Shown here: positions 5,894 through 6,672 of the stretch, piece after piece
Layout: every line of letters begins with the position of its first letter
How positions within the stretch are numbered: position 1 is the first letter of the stretch
The notes under the pieces: generated by a model
What the model saw: the letters and a program-made list of their open reading frames with translations, nothing else
What the model was told of the DNA's origin: nothing
Databases searched by the model: none
Origin: an uncultured Collinsella sp.
GTDB taxonomy: Bacteria > Actinomycetota > Coriobacteriia > Coriobacteriales > Coriobacteriaceae
Assembly: GCA_902465115.1 (NCBI GenBank)
Contig: CABQMC010000082.1
Span: 1-6,672 of the forward strand
Length of the DNA stretch: 6,672 bases
Reading direction: 5' to 3'
Program-made: the position numbers and the translations under genes

Positions 5894-6672
5894 TTACTCG
5901 GCGTCCTTGGCGGTCTCGTCGACCTCGGTCACCTTGGCGTTCTCGACCAGGTGGTCGACGGCCTTGGAGCGACGGATGGACTCGCGGACAGCAGGCATGC
6001 GGCCATCGGCGATGAACTCAGCCTTGGAAGCCTCGACGTCCTTGACGCCAGCCTTCTCGAACTCGGCGTTGATGTCGTCCTCGGTGACCTCAATCTTGAG
6101 CTCACGGGCAAGGGCGTCCAGAGCCAGGGACTCGCGGGCGACGTCGTTGGCCTGCTTGTGCAGGTCGCCGATGAACTGCTCCATGGTCAGACCGGAAGCG
6201 GGCAGCCAGGTGTCCAGCGTCATGCCGCGGGCAGCGAGGTTGGACAGGAAGTTCTGGCCAAGCTCCTCAAAGACGGACTGCTCGTAGTCGGCATCCATCT
6301 CGTCGAGCTGCAGGCGCTCGGCGAGAGCGGAGACGCAACGGTTCTCCTTCTCGGCCGGCAGGCGGGAAGCCTTGTCCTGCTCGATCTCGATCTTGATGGC
6401 GTCGCGCATAGCGTCGATGCTGTCGAAGCCAAAGTCGGACTTGACGAGCTCGTCGGTGAGCTCGGGGGTGTTGCGGACCTTGATGCCCTTGACGGTGACC
6501 TCGACGGTGTGGGTCTCGGCCTCCTCGCCCTCCTCGACCTCGTCGGTCCAGGTGACGGTCTTGACGTCGTCAACGTTAGCGCCGATCAGGGCCTCGTTGA
6601 ACTCCTTGGGGTTGCTGTCGCTACCGGCGATGAGCATGCGGCCCTCGGCGGCAAAGTTGTCGGCGTTCTCGA
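5894..6672 (-). CDS. tig: Trigger factor, C-terminal part (5' end outside window)
   Basis: Partial: 258 residues are visible before the TAA at 5894-5896, and the frame is open through the right edge with no start in view. An internal ATG at 6637 is not the true start, because family-like sequence (NFAAEGR) continues upstream of it. Trigger factor is the ribosome-bound chaperone that meets nascent chains at the exit tunnel. Visible here are the end of the PPIase (FKBP-like) domain, up to about residue 68, and the whole C-terminal helical chaperone domain from TPELTDELVK on. The latter includes NFLSNLAARGMTLDTWL and the EDINAEF segment typical of the family. The missing part would hold the ribosome-binding domain. 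The protein is strongly acidic. The PPIase remnant looks divergent. tig before clpP-clpX is a widespread order, which supports the call. Confidence 0.93.
   Translation of the reverse strand, partial: ENADNFAAEGRMLIAGSDSNPKEFNEALIGANVDDVKTVTWTDEVEEGEEAETHTVEVTVKGIKVRNTPELTDELVKSDFGFDSIDAMRDAIKIEIEQDKASRLPAEKENRCVSALAERLQLDEMDADYEQSVFEELGQNFLSNLAARGMTLDTWLPASGLTMEQFIGDLHKQANDVARESLALDALARELKIEVTEDDINAEFEKAGVKDVEASKAEFIADGRMPAVRESIRRSKAVDHLVENAKVTEVDETAKDAE

Noticed and set aside
5894..6637. ATG at 6637 as the start of the trigger factor gene
   Set aside because: The frame remains open and family-like upstream to the window edge, and a start there would remove the ribosome-binding domain; the gene is cut by the window.

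Overview
The window reads as a chromosomal housekeeping segment from a G+C-rich bacterium. Every real gene is on the minus strand, so transcription runs from high to low coordinates: tig (3' part) > clpP > clpX > terminator > valS > folC (5' part). The gene content, the order and the protein sequences (an acidic, divergent trigger factor, a 468-residue ClpX with an acidic insert, and RMSKS in ValRS) best suggest a Coriobacteriia actinobacterium, most likely Collinsella or a close relative. That taxonomic call is inference from sequence style and was not tested by a search.

Region by region: 5894-6672 holds the C-terminal part of trigger factor. 5743-5893 is a gap with a perfect 11-bp hairpin. 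clpP (5110-5730) and clpX (3702-5108) are separated by one base and are probably translationally coupled. A strong intrinsic terminator at 3641-3680 closes the tig-clpP-clpX unit. valS (721-3414) has its own leader of nearly 290 bases. folC begins at 440 and runs off the left edge. The first three genes form a protein-quality module (co-translational folding, then ATP-driven unfolding and proteolysis). The last two are the common valS-folC pairing of tRNA charging and folate polyglutamylation.

The unexpected content is intergenic. Two related, very large hairpin elements bracket valS in opposite orientation: E1 (592-714), just after the valS stop, and E2 (3435-3549), just before the valS ribosome-binding site. 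They share a 44-nt core that differs at only two positions, and those two positions pair with each other (G-C in E1, A-T in E2), so the change is compensatory. In both, the core sits inside long outer arms that are self-complementary but unrelated in sequence between the two copies. This looks like a family of structured intergenic repeats under selection for folding. I do not recognise it as a named family. The remainder is conserved core genome.
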